DNA of 64,000 bases, from contig JAGKQI010000059.1 in the NCBI GenBank assembly GCA_018806915.1, positions 1,364,001 to 1,428,000 on the forward strand, written 5' to 3'. Below the pieces are notes generated by a model. That model did no database searches. It was given only the letters and a program-made list of their open reading frames with translations, and had not been told where the DNA came from. The position numbers and the translations under genes were made by a program. Each line of letters opens with the position of its first letter. Position 1 is the stretch's first letter. This stretch comes from Phytophthora colocasiae. Taxonomy: Eukaryota > Oomycota > Peronosporomycetes > Peronosporales > Peronosporaceae. This document shows, piece after piece, positions 1 through 11,286 of the stretch.

Positions 1-1000
1 GCGCCTATAGTTCTCCCCGATGCAAATCTCGCCACTGTCCTCGCAATAAAAGGTCTTGGGAGGCAATTCGTGCCACACTGACTCCGTCGGGTAATCTTGC
101 GTTGGGAAGTTCTTGCACTTTTCGCATTTGCACAGCCCTTGGAACTCGGCTTTTGATAGCTCGTATGCGATGATATCCACAACGTTCATAGCTTCCATCA
201 AGAAACAAATCAAATTGTGTTCTCTCTCCAGCTGACGTCCCTCCCGGCGATGTTCATCAATCTCTTCTGCATCCACGAAAATGTCTGCCTGCATGCGAAT
301 ATAATACTCGACATGAGCGTCGAGTTCCTGTCTTTCTTGGTCGATATAGTCGTTTAGAAACCTCAACCGAGTTTTAATCTGCTCTCGAGTTATCTATTTT
401 TTTCATTCAGTAGTTAGTAAACCGTCAAATTGTAAGAACATACAGGGAATACCTTCGACAAACTCATTGATGTGTCCAACCACTGCAGCATCCAAAGGTA
501 ATCATGCTCGTCGAATGCGTACAAGTTCCATACCCCAACATACACATCATACATTTGCTTGACGGGCAATGAAGTAACGAAGTCGTCGATGTCGCTGGAG
601 TTTTGTGCCTATTTATCAGACAAAGCGTTACCAAAAACAGCGATAACATTAACGTCTCCAATCATGCACGTACACGTCCTTCGGCAGGTTCCTTGAAGTA
701 AACAGGATACAATGCGTCGAACGAGATCTCGTCGGTGCTACTAAAGAACGAAAGAGCCTATCGTTTCAAACAAGTTAGATAAATGCTTTAAAAGCTGAAT
801 ATGTACAATTTACCTCGGTTCTAAACTCGTCCTTTTCGCGGAAGTTGTACAGGCGCTTGCCATCAGAAGCAAAGGATCTTGATGGGTCTTCTATCTGTCG
901 ACAGCAACAAATGATACCAGGGGTTACCCAATTGCAGATTATGCAAATTGAAGTGAGTGCATACTTCAAACTGCTCTGCTTTCGGCCGAAAGTCACGCAT
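1..1000 (-). CDS. Hypothetical five-exon gene, copy 1 (3' end cut by window)
   Basis: This is the inverted copy of the gene at 5997-7004 and I do not recognise its family. Exons on the minus strand are about 965-1000, 814-894, 674-757, 453-608 and 1-394, matching the other copy exon for exon with the same GT..AG introns. The last codons and the stop lie outside the window. The protein is acidic and hydrophilic, with a C-terminal C-x-C-x2-C cluster (CKCEKC) and two further cysteines. There is no signal peptide or membrane segment. Both copies keep the frame, so the duplication is recent or both are maintained. Confidence 0.6.
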
Positions 1001-1616
1001 GGCTCCTCAACAGCAAAACGAAGAATGAAAGGCGTCCCATGCTAAAGATTTTGGCAGCTGCTCGAAGTGCCACTAACTTTTTTTTCGAAAGATACTGACC
1101 GTGGGCTCACCGTCAGGCACAAGTCAGACGCAGCCTGTGTCAGTACTGTCTGTGCTAACGCCTCTACCAACTACAAATGTCAACGATGGTTTACCATTGA
1201 CCTGGCCAATACTCAGTACTCAAGAAAGTTTATCATTAACCTGTAAAATACTAAACTCAAGGTAAACACAACAGTTACCAGTCGCTGACAAGGAAAAGTT
1301 ACCACTGCTAACGTCGAGCAGCATAGCAGGTAATATCAGCGTTGTGACCAGTAGGGCTCAAGCGGCGTAACGGGTAGCGTTGTACTGAAAAGACACAAGA
1401 CTGTGAGTGTATTTCCATTCCTCAGAAGTTCCATCGACTTGCTCCTCGTCCAAAACCTCCTGTTCCTCTGCACTCCAAGAGTACAACTTCCTCCACCAAT
1501 TCTAACGTCCAAAGCTCTTAAAACCCAAGAAAAACTGAAGGTTCGGCTTGGGGTACAGAATCCTCAAATCCCCATCGACGAAAGTCTGGAAGAACTTTTC
1601 TTGTGGCGTTTGATCC

Positions 1617-1900
1617 GGCACCAAGTAGGGCTCCAGCAAGGGTAGCGTAGCAGATCGTCGCAGCGTACCAGGTAGAACAGCCTAGTAGGTAGGTCAGCGT
1701 AGCAGGTTATAGCAACATTGCGACCAGGTTCGAGTAGCGTAGCAGGTTATAGCAGCATTGTGACCAGTAGGGCTCAAGCAGCGTAACGGGTAGCGTAGCA
1801 GCCAGTAGAACGTCGAGTAGCGTAGCAGCCAGCAAAGGTCGAGCAGCGTAGTCAGCAATTTCGTGTAGTGCACGTCGAGCAGGGCGTCAGGACATTGGGT
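1617..1900. repeat. Degenerate tandem repeat in left arm (GTAGCGTAGCAG-type)
   Basis: Imperfect repeats of a GTAGCGTAGCAGG-like unit run through this stretch, interspersed with longer repeated blocks such as GTTATAGCAGCATTGTGACC. The mirror copy is at about 5100-5380. Related blocks occur at 8606-8650, so this is a dispersed family rather than a purely local array. Open frames across it are repeat artefacts. Confidence 0.6.
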
Positions 1901-2606
1901 AATGGGGAACTTGAGGGGCTTGGTGAAATTGAAAATGAGGCTCCGCTTTGCGATTCTTACCGCGAGGATCGCGCACATGAGGTTGGCTAGAGCTTCAACT
2001 TGCTGGCCAATTAGCACTCGTCATTTTTACGCTAGCGCCTCTTATTGGCGGAATCGTCAGAGCGAACCCGCCGGGGAAAAGCTTGGCTTGGAAAAGCGCG
2101 CGGAAACACGTATAGTGGGCCTTGCGACCGCGTAGGAATCATGTTGGCTTCAAGTTCAACCTCAACATATGATTACTATAATACTCACACTATACTATTG
2201 ATATTACTATACGTGGCGAAGAGTGCGTTTGTACTTGCGATAGTATGAACCCTGACAATAAAATGTCAACTGCGAAGAAACGTCGACTTGAGATTTCAAT
2301 TATCAGCGATGGTCTGCATTTCACTCACTTTCTGTAGTCCGCCATGGGGACGATGATTAAACGCAGTTGCAGTAGTTAGTGGTAGTTCACGGGTGGCACG
2401 ACCGTGCAGAAGCCGCCGGAAAAATTGACCGTTTTGAAGTTGTTGCTAGAACTTCACAGCCGGCTACGAAAGCGCATTCAGGGACGTGGGCACCCACGTT
2501 GAAGCTCCCAGTCCGGCTCGGCGTGGCTTTAGTGTCATAGACCTCTATCGATGATACCGCAGCCAAGACTGCTGCCTCATGTTGTGAGGATGTTTAACTT
2601 TATCGA

Positions 2607-4388
2607 TGTTCATACACAGTCGCCTTGCACCTATGCTACTACGTTTGTATCATTTCTAACTTCGCGGAAATCCATATGCGTTGTCTTCGAAGGTTTGCGT
2701 TCGGGCTCAAAACCCAAACACGTAAGCACTTGATTAACCGCTTCGCCGTCAATGTTCCAATCCGATGAGTGTCGAAACAAGACATGATAATGGCTTCAAA
2801 AGGAAGCCTGCATATTCGGGATACTTGGCGCCACCGCTTGTTTCGCCGAAGTAAATGTCGTTGTGCAGCCTCCACGTTGCGTGGTCGCAGTGTGTATTTT
2901 TCCAGTGTATCAACAAGATCTCGTGATCTTCTCTCCGGCCTCTGGCAATATCGCTGTTGCCACAGAGAATACCGCAGAGAATAGAGGCGCAATTCAACTA
3001 CGACATTGACTAAGACAAAGACAATTCGCAATGTGACACAACGACAGCGTTATGATCATGGCAACACCTAGACGTGATGAGGTATATTGAGTTACTTCCA
3101 AAGAGTCCTACAGACCTAGACTGGTCTAAGGACCGGTACAAGTCCAACCTTGGATGGCCGAGCCGTCTAATTTCCGACCGGGGAGATCCAGGACAAACTC
3201 TACAACGAAATAGCGACAGCGACTACGACTACGACTACGACGATACGGACCTTCGTGCATTCGCCGAAGGCTTAAGATGGCCGGAGGATCTGCTGCGCTG
3301 TTACCAAAGCCTCTCGGACGTCTCAGTATATCAGATGATGACCCGGCGGCCTTCGGCGTCGCTTGCGTACGCTGTCTGTGTTCGCTGACCTTCAGTGTCA
3401 GTACTCGCAATTTGAACGTATGCTCTGTGTCATTATCGTTCGTTTGGGTATCGAAAGCCCTAGCACTGCGAGAGGTTGGCTCTGGAACCATTTTCGACGT
3501 GGTTCCATGAAACCCAACACTGGTATAAATACAGTCCCGGACCTAGTGGAGCTAGGCGGTTTTTTTTTAAGGACGTAAGCTCGGAGAGCTAGTACTCGGT
3601 GGCTGACGCAGGACTTGCGGGTAACATGCTGCTACCAAGCCAGCTTCCACTTCCACTGGTAAGGATACGTCTAGTGACAAGATGTCGTCCTCGACTCTTA
3701 AGATCAAGAGTAGTTCGGTAACCCCAAATACTCAGTTGTGACAGTCTAGTCTTATATTTCTCCAAGAACACAAAGCCTTACAAAAACATTTGACGCAACT
3801 ACAACCTCCAGCAGGCTCGCAATCTGCCTCGCTGAGTGACCGGCTTCATTCTACTCATCATATCCCTGAATCTACCACTGGTTCGCGAGCCGTTGCTGAA
3901 AAAAATGAAACGACATTTCCAACACTAGCGCGTTAGATAGATGAATGCGCATCCAAAGTCATATTGGGACATTGGGCATCGAAACCCCAACGCTGTTAGC
4001 CTAAAACTGCATGTACGTGGCGAACCCTCGTTATCATAGTTGTTTTGGCCAGCGTGCAGTTTAGTCATTGACCCACAGCACAGCATCAAAACCTTTCACC
4101 ATCTTTAGCATACACATCCACTTACAAATTTTGTATTCTCGTGAACGTCACGAGAATACACAAACCTTGATTCAACGTGGAGAACGCGACTAAAACGCAA
4201 GGATGATTACGTCCCCGCTAAAAGTTAATCAACTTCTCTCTTCTTCTCTGTGGTAGATTCCGGACTATGATTAATATGGTATAAGCTGGTTTAAAAGCAG
4301 AAGATCTTCAGCGGCATGTTGTCTTTCTGTACCAGCACTACTAATGAAATTCATACGACGCACTCTGCAGACTGGACAGGGCGTCCAT
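2607..4388. other. Spacer of the giant inverted repeat, no confident gene
   Basis: This 1.8-kb single-copy spacer separates the arms. It contains a short CTACGA microsatellite at about 3220-3243, a perfect 13-bp-arm hairpin at 4132-4160, and a roughly 70-bp block at 2628-2700 that recurs at 46486-46560. Several short open frames exist on both strands, but none shows a start context, a recognisable domain or consistent splice sites, so I call no gene. Confidence 0.5.
4132..4160. repeat. Short perfect hairpin
   Basis: TGTATTCTCGTGA and TCACGAGAATACA are 13-bp arms separated by only three bases (ACG). It lies in the spacer of the giant inverted repeat. It could be a transcription-factor palindrome or a cruciform-prone site; nothing nearby decides. 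Confidence 0.55.
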
Positions 4389-6996
4389 CGATAAAGTTAA
4401 ACATCCTCACAACATGAGGCAGCAGTCTTGGCTGCGGTATCATCGATAGAGGTCTATGACACTAAAGCCACGCCGAGCCGGACTGGGAGCTTCAACGTGG
4501 GTGCCCACGTCCCTGAATGCGCTTTCGTAGCCGGCTGTGAAGTTCTAGCAACAACTTCAAAACGGTCAATTTTTCCGGGCGGCTTCTGCACGGTCGTGCC
4601 ACCCGTGAACTACCACTAACTACTGCAACTGCGTTTAATCATCGTCCCCATGGCGGACTACAGAAAGTGAGTGAAATGCAGACCATCGCTGATAATTGAA
4701 ATCTCAAGTCGACGTTTCTTCGCAGTTGACATTTTATTGTCAGGGTTCATACTATCGCAAGTACAAACGCACTCTTCGCCACGTATAGTAATATCAATAG
4801 TATAGTGTGAGTATTATAGTAATCATATGTTGAGGTTGAACTTGAAGCCAACATGATTCCTACGCGGTCGCAAGGCCCACTATACGTGTTTCCGCGCGCT
4901 TTTCCAAGCCAAGCTTTTCCCCGGCGGGTTCGCTCTGACGATTCCGCCAATAAGAGGCGCTAGCGTAAAAATGACGAGTGCTAATTGGCCAGCAAGTTGA
5001 AGCTCTAGCCAACCTCATGTGCGCGATCCTCGCGGTAAGAATCGCAAAGCGGAGCCTCATTTTCAATTTCACCAAGCCCCCCTCAAGTTCCCCATTACCC
5101 AATGTCCTGACGCCCTGCTCGACGTGCACTACACGAAATTGCTGACTACGCTGCTCGACCTTTGCTGGCTGCTACGCTACTCGACGTTCTACTGGCTGCT
5201 ACGCTACCCGTTACGCTGCTTGAGCCCTACTGGTCACAATGCTGCTATAACCTGCTACGCTACTCGAACCTGGTCGCAATGCTGCTATAACCTGCTACGC
5301 TGACCTACCTACTAGGCTGTTCTACCTGGTACGCTGCGACGATCTGCTACGCTACCCTTGCTGGAGCCCTACTTGGTGCCGGATCAAACGCCACAAGAAA
5401 AGTTCTTCCAGACTTTCGTCGATGGGGATTTGAGGATTCTGTACCCCAAGCCGAACCTTCAGTTTTTCTTGGGTTTTAAGAGCTTTGGACGTTAGAATTG
5501 GTGGAGGAAGTTGTACTCTTGGAGTGCAGAGGAACAGGAGGTTTTGGACGAGGAGCAAGTCGATGGAACTTCTGAGGAATGGAAATACACTCACAGTCTT
5601 GTGTCTTTTCAGTACAACGCTACCCGTTACGCCGCTTGAGCCCTACTGGTCACAACGCTGATATTACCTGCTATGCTGCTCGACGTTAGCAGTGGTAACT
5701 TTTCCTTGTCAGCGACTGGTAACTGTTGTGTTTACCTTGAGTTTAGTATTTTACAGGTTAATGATAAACTTTCTTGAGTACTGAGTATTGGCCAGGTCAA
5801 TGGTAAACCATCGTTGACATTTGTAGTTGGTAGAGGCGTTAGCACAGACAGTACTGACACAGGCTGCGTCTGACTTGTGCCTGACGGTGAGCCCACGGTC
5901 AGTATCTTTCGAAAAAAAAGTTAGTGGCACTTCGAGCAGCTGCCAAAATCTTTAGCATGGGACGCCTTTCATTCTTCGTTTTGCTGTTGAGGAGCCATGC
6001 GTGACTTTCGGCCGAAAGCAGAGCAGTTTGAAGTATGCACTCACTTCAATTTGCATAATCTGCAATTGGGTAACCCCTGGTATCATTTGTTGCTGTCGAC
6101 AGATAGAAGACCCATCAAGATCCTTTGCTTCTGATGGCAAGCGCCTGTACAACTTCCGCGAAAAGGACGAGTTTAGAACCGAGGTAAATTGTACATATTC
6201 AGCTTTTAAAGCATTTATCTAACTTGTTTGAAACGATAGGCTCTTTCGTTCTTTAGTAGCACCGACGAGATCTCGTTCGACGCGTTGTATCCTGTTTACT
6301 TCAAGGAACCTGCCGAAGGACGTGTACGTGCATGATTGGAGACGTTAATGTTATCGCTGTTTTTGGTAACGCTTTGTCTGATAAATAGGCACAAAACTCC
6401 AGCGACATCGACGACTTCGTTACTTCATTGCCCGTCAAGCAAATGTATGATGTGTATGTTGGGGTATGGAACTTGTACGCATTCGACGAGCATGATTACC
6501 TTTGGATGCTGCAGTGGTTGGACACATCAATGAGTTTGTCGAAGGTATTCCCTGTATGTTCTTACAATTTGACGGTTTACTAACTACTGAATGAAAAAAT
6601 AGATAACTCGAGAGCAGATTAAAACTCGGTTGAGGTTTCTAAACGACTATATCGACCAAGAAAGACAGGAACTCGACGCTCATGTCGAGTATTATATTCG
6701 CATGCAGGCAGACATTTTCGTGGATGCAGAAGAGATTGATGAACATCGCCGGGAGGGACGTCAGCTGGAGAGAGAACACAATTTGATTTGTTTCTTGATG
6801 GAAGCTATGAACGTTGTGGATATCATCGCATACGAGCTATCAAAAGCCGAGTTCCAAGGGCTGTGCAAATGCGAAAAGTGCAAGAACTTCCCAACGCAAG
6901 ATTACCCGACGGAGTCAGTGTGGCACGAATTGCCTCCCAAGACCTTTTATTGCGAGGACAGTGGCGAGATTTGCATCGGGGAGAACTATAGGCGCT
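4389..6996. repeat. Right arm of giant inverted repeat
   Basis: Reverse complement of 1-2606. The similarity reaches the window's first base, which pairs with 6996, only eight bases before the stop codon of the gene in this arm. Near-perfect identity over 2.6 kb, including introns and non-coding repeat, points to a recent event or continuing gene conversion between the arms. Confidence 0.95.
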
Positions 6997-7004
6997 ATGA
7001 CTAG
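5997..7004 (+). CDS. Hypothetical five-exon gene, copy 2 (complete)
   Basis: I infer five exons: 5997-6032, 6103-6183, 6240-6323, 6389-6544 and 6603-7004. All introns (56-70 bp) have GT..AG ends and all lie in phase 0, giving a 252-residue protein. An in-frame TGA lies 9 bases before the ATG, so the start is not further upstream unless another exon exists. The product is hydrophilic and acidic, with a helical middle (about 125-200) and a C-terminal cysteine cluster that could bind a metal. No signal peptide, membrane segment or known domain is seen. A second, inverted copy lies at 1-1000. The function is unknown; the consistent exon phases make a real gene likely. Confidence 0.7.
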
Positions 7005-7117
7005 TTACAGCTCGTCGCTTGAATCGTACTAGTATCGCACATGGATTGCAGCTACGTAGTAGTTGCAGATTGTAGCCGACATATAAACTTTTACATTTAT
7101 GGACGGCCACGACCTAT

Positions 7118-7226
7118 AGTGAAACTAGTATATTCACCTCTCTCAAAGAGTCCACGTCGATAGAGGTAAATATACTAGTTTCACTATTGGATTGTTTTCT
7201 TTAGTGAAACTAGTATATTTGCCTCT
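7118..7226. repeat. Three copies of a 25-bp motif forming a hairpin
   Basis: AGTGAAACTAGTATATT occurs at 7118 and 7203 and in reverse complement at 7162-7187. The second and third copies (7162-7186 and 7202-7226) form a 25-bp hairpin with one mismatch and a 15-base loop, each arm ending in an AGAGG/CCTCT block. It lies 140-250 bp upstream of the chromodomain gene. It may be the remnant of a miniature inverted-repeat transposon or part of the promoter. Confidence 0.6.
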
Positions 7227-7366
7227 AATGCTGACGTCGATTACTGGTATACCAGTATAGTTACGCCGTATCCGGATATTTTGGATCTCATTACGTGATT
7301 GTAAGTGTAAGTGCAAAAAAACTGTCCGGATACCACTTGCATTCAATTCAGGATTCTAAGGTGGTC

Positions 7367-8738
7367 ATGCCGAGCAAGCGCAAGGAGAGAGAAGATCCCC
7401 AGTCGTCTCGCACGAGCCGGCGGAGAGCTACTCGGCCCGATGAAATATCTGGTACGCAGACACAACTCTTGCGTCGTTGGCAGTTCTAATCGAATGCTTG
7501 TTCGTAGATGAAGAGTACGAAGTGGAACGTATTATCGATATGAAAATCGTGTCGGGAAAGCCAAAGTATCATGTAAAATGGAACGGTTACAATGACACTA
7601 CATGGGAGCCGGAATCCAATCATACGTGCCCCAGGCTTCTGCAACAATTTAACGAAGAGCAGCTAAAACGTGCCCGTGCTTCCAAGAAGAGAGCTGCGAG
7701 CCCGAAAGCGACAGCAAGCTCCGAGAGCTCCGTGAAACGGAAAGCGTCAAAAGGTAGCTAATGATATTGTCTTCGAGTGCATTATTCTCTGACTGAACTG
7801 TTGGTCACCGGTGATAATGTACAGGTACTTCTCAGGAGAAAGAGTACGAAGTGGAAGCAATCCTTCGAGAGAGATTTCGTTTTGGATTACCTCATTACCT
7901 AGTCAAATGGAAAGGGTATACGGAGTGCAGTTGGATCGCTGGATCAAACATGAACTGTCCCGAAGTCCTGGCGGTATTTCGACGTCGTCAACAGAAAGCT
8001 CATCCAGCGGCAAGTATACAGGATTCTGTTGCCAATGTCACAGAAAACCACAGTACAACCAATTCTACAACTGTCCCGGTGGCCACCCCAACTGATATAA
8101 ACCAAGACGCACGGACATTAGATCCCTCTCCAAACAGAATCGACAGATCTCAACGGATTGTCAGCAATGCAGACGAATTACGGGGAGTTCAAGAAAACTC
8201 GAACCCCAATTATGAATTTGATTTTCCTGATTATCGGGAGGAAAACACCAACGACGAGGAGACCAAGGTAGACGAAGAAGCGAGGAGTGAAACTAATTCG
8301 AGCAACCTTTTTCGGAAGAAAAGACCAACGGTCAGCCACAGTAGGCCGAAATCGCTGTTGAAGGCGCCACGGACCCGTCCATTTCGTATCGATGTAGCAA
8401 ATGAAGGCCTTGACGACGATCATGAGTTTTTAGCCTCTGATTATTGCGCTAGTAAGAGTGATGACGGTTCTGACGAAGAAACCACAGAAAATATCATCGT
8501 CAACGAGGAAGATGACGAAGATGAATTTTCTGTTGAGACTGCTGAGGAGATTCGTGCTGTCGCAGGACCTCAAGATTATATAACAGATGAAATGCTGCGC
8601 AACCCTTACGCTACACCATCACAATGCTGCTTTAACCTGCTACGCTGCCCGGCGGTATGCTGTGTAGTTGCGCTAGGGAAAGTTTTTGTGGCTGCTGACG
8701 GCTTCGATTCCCTGTCAGCTGATCAGCTCGAGGTGTAG
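7367..8738 (+). CDS. Double-chromodomain protein
   Basis: Three exons (7367-7451, 7508-7753, 7825-8738) with GT..AG introns, both in phase 1, give about 414 residues. After a basic N-terminus (MPSKRKERE) come two chromodomains in tandem. The first has EEYEVE...YHVKWNGY...TTWEP and the second KEYEVE...YLVKWKGY...CSW. Both keep the aromatic residues that read methyl-lysine in this family. The rest is long, acidic and low-complexity. The last 45 residues (from about 8600) come from a dispersed repeat also found in the giant inverted repeat, so the C-terminus seems to have been replaced by an insertion. The likely role is a nuclear chromatin reader. An origin from a chromovirus integrase tail is possible, but no integrase remains. 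The introns are inferred from frame and splice sites. Confidence 0.75.
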
Positions 8739-8800
8739 TGCTTACTCTGAGTTTAGTACTACAGTAGTAGTATTTGAGAGGTCAATGATAAGTTGTTCCC
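8600..8800 (+). repeat. Dispersed repeat inserted in the chromodomain gene 3' end
   Basis: This block resembles parts of the giant inverted repeat (5612-5830 and its mirror): CACAATGCTGCT..AACCTGCTACGCT, then GAGTTTAGTA..GGTCAATG. A third partial copy lies at 9372-9455. It supplies the stop codon of the chromodomain gene and separates it from coding-like sequence downstream. Confidence 0.55.
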
Positions 8801-9368
8801 GAGCACAAAGAAGACGAAGCTGCGGCTGAAGATGTCGGAGATCGCGAGAATTCTCGACCAAGCGAGAACATTCCCGCCCAGAAGCCTGTTACTCCTCGAA
8901 AGAGTGCCAACCACCAGGAGGCTGAAGAAGACAATGAATTGACACCCAGTAAAAAAGAAGGTTGCACGAGAGGATCCTCACGCTCCTGAGCGAGCATCCT
9001 TTTCTCGTACCACCCGACGTGATACATCCAAGTCTCTCTATCCTCTACTTCCCAAAACGAGGCAGCACGAGGCAACATCGAAGGCTCAAGCTCAGTATCT
9101 CCGGTATAAACTCTCACTGAAGAATCACTTACTGGAACTACGCCAGCGAGAGACCTCTCAGCGACAGCACTTGGAACGTGCGTACAAGTCTGGGGAGCAT
9201 GTGGCAAACGTCGACAAGATTCGGTTTTGTCGGTTCGAGCAAGATGTGCGTTTGCACCGCATTGCTATTGGGCTGGAGGCCAAGAACGAAGAAGAGAAGC
9301 AGCTACGACAAGCCATGAGCCACCTGCTCGATCTGGAGAAGGAGACGCTCAGGAAGAACACCGCGTGA
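8801..9368 (+). pseudogene. Coding remnant downstream of chromodomain gene, one frameshift
   Basis: An acidic reading frame (begins EHKEDEAAAEDVGD) runs from 8801 to an A6 run at 8951-8956. There it must shift by one base to continue as a basic then helical segment ending in a stop at 9366-9368. The helical part (about 9100-9360) is rich in Glu, Arg and Leu, as in a coiled coil. Its position suggests that it is the original C-terminal part of the chromodomain gene, cut off by the repeat at 8600-8800. That is an inference; it could be a separate gene fragment. Confidence 0.4.
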
Positions 9369-9371
9369 CGG

Positions 9372-10191
9372 CGTCAGTGCTTATTATATATCTCGAGTTT
9401 AGTACTACTGTAGTATTGGATAGGTCAATGGTAAAACATCATCGACATGGTGTTGGAAGGTCCAAAGATAAATCGTAGATGTACAGGCAAAACATTTAGA
9501 TCGGGCAGTCATTCAATGGCGAGCGTTGAAAGGATCTACTTTCTTTCGGCACGACAACAAAAATATTTGAATCGATGGCGGATCAACATCGTCACTAAAC
9601 GCGTCCTTTTAAGCAGATTTTATGCTGTGTTTACTTTCGCAAGGTAGGTTTTAGAATTTTATGCTACTTTTTGTGCTTCAAACTGTCAACAGCAAGACAA
9701 CGGTGTCATTCGAGATGGCGACGATACCTGCAGGGCCGAGGGCGCATCGTCCAAAGGCACAACATAGTGGCGTCCACGACGGCTGGTCAGACCAAGGTTG
9801 AGGCATGCGAAGAAGTCGTCCAAGCACAAGTCGTCTGTGCCGTACATTGTGATGAGGCTGCGCAGGCTCAGTTGAAGCGTGAGAAGGAGTCACTCATGCA
9901 CTAAATCTGGCATATAGACGTACCAAGTTGACGTGGTGTGCTCACGCCTATATCTCTACGCGTTAGAGGGAGCATGAATATAAAGTCTTGTATGCAAATA
10001 CGCTATGTGAAGAGTTGACATCGTCATTACTAAACTCAATATAAATACGTCTTTTAATGTCAATGTTGTTCTGCCATCGATGTAAATTAATGTTGTCAAC
10101 TGTATTGCTAACAATAAAACGTAAAAAAAAAACCTTGATAGCCAGTACATTGCCGTACTTCCGGAGATTGTTGCACTGCGTGTCTCCAACG
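9372..10191. other. No confident gene; partial dispersed repeat at start
   Basis: The first 85 bases repeat the GAGTTTAGTACTACTGTAGTA...GGTCAATGGTAAA block seen at 8745-8790 and in the giant inverted repeat. The rest holds only short open frames with no domain or splice pattern I can support. Confidence 0.4.
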
Positions 10192-10754
10192 CTATTGAGG
10201 AACAACAGTGTAGAAATGTGCTACTTCAGCCACCTCAGGTTCCGCCGCTTGAAAATCACGGTAAAGGTTGCACAACAACTCATCTGGTAGCGGGTCATCC
10301 GCGCGTTGATTTAATTTTTCGCGTGCTCGAAATCATCGCAAAGAAAACTCACCACGTAAGTCTTCCCTTCAAGTCCACAATCGCTCCAACACGAATTTGC
10401 CATTCTCTCCACGAACTCCCATTCCACTTGAGAAATGTGCGAACTGTCAACGATCACCACTTCGGCGCTTTGAAGCTCAGCTCTAAATACGCCGTGCATG
10501 TTCCTATCACACCACCATGCACCCCATTCATCTTGCTGAGGGGTGAATATACGCACGATCCGTGCATTGCTCACGGTGTCCTCTGCGAATGCATTTACAA
10601 ACGCACGTCGAAGCATCTCGGCGAACTTTGTCTTCCCGCTTCCAGGCAACCCACGTAGCACGACAACACACGACCCATAGGACCATGTTTTGTTGTCAAT
10701 AAAGTCGTGAACGATGGACAATGCCACGTCCTCCACGCGCCAGCTCCAATCCAT
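10192..10754 (-). CDS. Small P-loop kinase-like protein (N4BP2-like)
   Basis: The first exon (10353-10754) encodes a Walker A motif, GLPGSGKTKF, at about residues 35-44 after a hydrophobic strand (CVVVL). A Walker B-like strand (VVIVDSSHIS) follows at about 98-107. This layout fits the AAA_33 / N4BP2 polynucleotide-kinase-like P-loop family, with the strand, P-loop and VIVD elements in the usual order. A second exon (10192-10278) is inferred: a GTGAGT donor and an AG acceptor allow a 28-residue tail instead of the short tail of the unspliced frame. Total about 162 residues, short for the family, so this may be a minimal domain or partial. The substrate is unknown. The first exon is well supported, the splice less so. 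Confidence 0.55.
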
Positions 10755-11064
10755 ACCTCGGTTGTAGTTGGACCAATGCAGGAAAAAATGAAAGTGGCAT
10801 CCCCAATTCTTTCAGACGTAGTCATGTTCTTTCCTTATAGATAATTCTCGGAGGTCTCTCAAAGTCTCTCAAACGTCTCGGCCAATTCTCAGAAATACCG
10901 TTTATCCTACTGTACTAGTTTTGAAGTCAAGTTGTCTTTTATCATTTAAAATTATACTTATACAGATTTTTGTCACTAGATCGCAGTGGAGTCCAATGGC
11001 TTGGATGATTCTACGTCTGTAAGCTCTTCTGTGGCTTCCAATTCTAGTCTGGAAGACTAAAGAT

Positions 11065-11286
11065 GTGGTGAACAACTTCAACGCTGCTATGAATCGTCAC
11101 AAGCGCTACGTTGAGCAATTGACGTTGCCTACACTTCACTATTCACTCTGGAATTATAAAGACGGATATTTCTTCGGGCCGATGCAGTTTGTGGCTGGAT
11201 TATTGGCTGGAGTTGTGGTAGGCGTTGCTGTCACTCAGCAAGGGCAATTTCACAAGTGGAGCCTCCATCGCTTTTCGGTAATTTGA
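11065..11286 (+). CDS. Possible small membrane protein (weak)
   Basis: A 73-residue frame has one hydrophobic, glycine-rich stretch (FVAGLLAGVVVGVAV) near residues 47-61 that could span a membrane. Start and end are uncertain, because coding-like sequence continues in other frames on both sides and no clear intron joins it. It may be a broken gene. I do not recognise it. Confidence 0.2.
   Translation: MVNNFNAAMNRHKRYVEQLTLPTLHYSLWNYKDGYFFGPMQFVAGLLAGVVVGVAVTQQGQFHKWSLHRFSVI

Larger units (their letters stand above)
1..2606. repeat. Left arm of giant inverted repeat
   Basis: This stretch is the reverse complement of 4389-6996, base for base over nearly its whole length (paired positions sum to 6997 in the outer part and 6995 in the inner part). 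The only length change I found is a G run near 1914 that is two bases shorter than its partner at about 5080. The inner end is sharp: similarity stops after ATCGAT at about 2606. The outer end is cut by the window, so the arm is longer than seen. It carries a copy of the five-exon gene and a stretch of degenerate tandem repeat. Confidence 0.95.

Noticed and set aside
1694..2135. Frames through the degenerate repeat in the palindrome arms
   Set aside because: They are produced by the stop-poor repeat unit and appear in mirror image in both arms; nothing else supports coding.
3074..3510. Short frames in the palindrome spacer
   Set aside because: They overlap a CTACGA microsatellite and lack start context, domains or splice partners.
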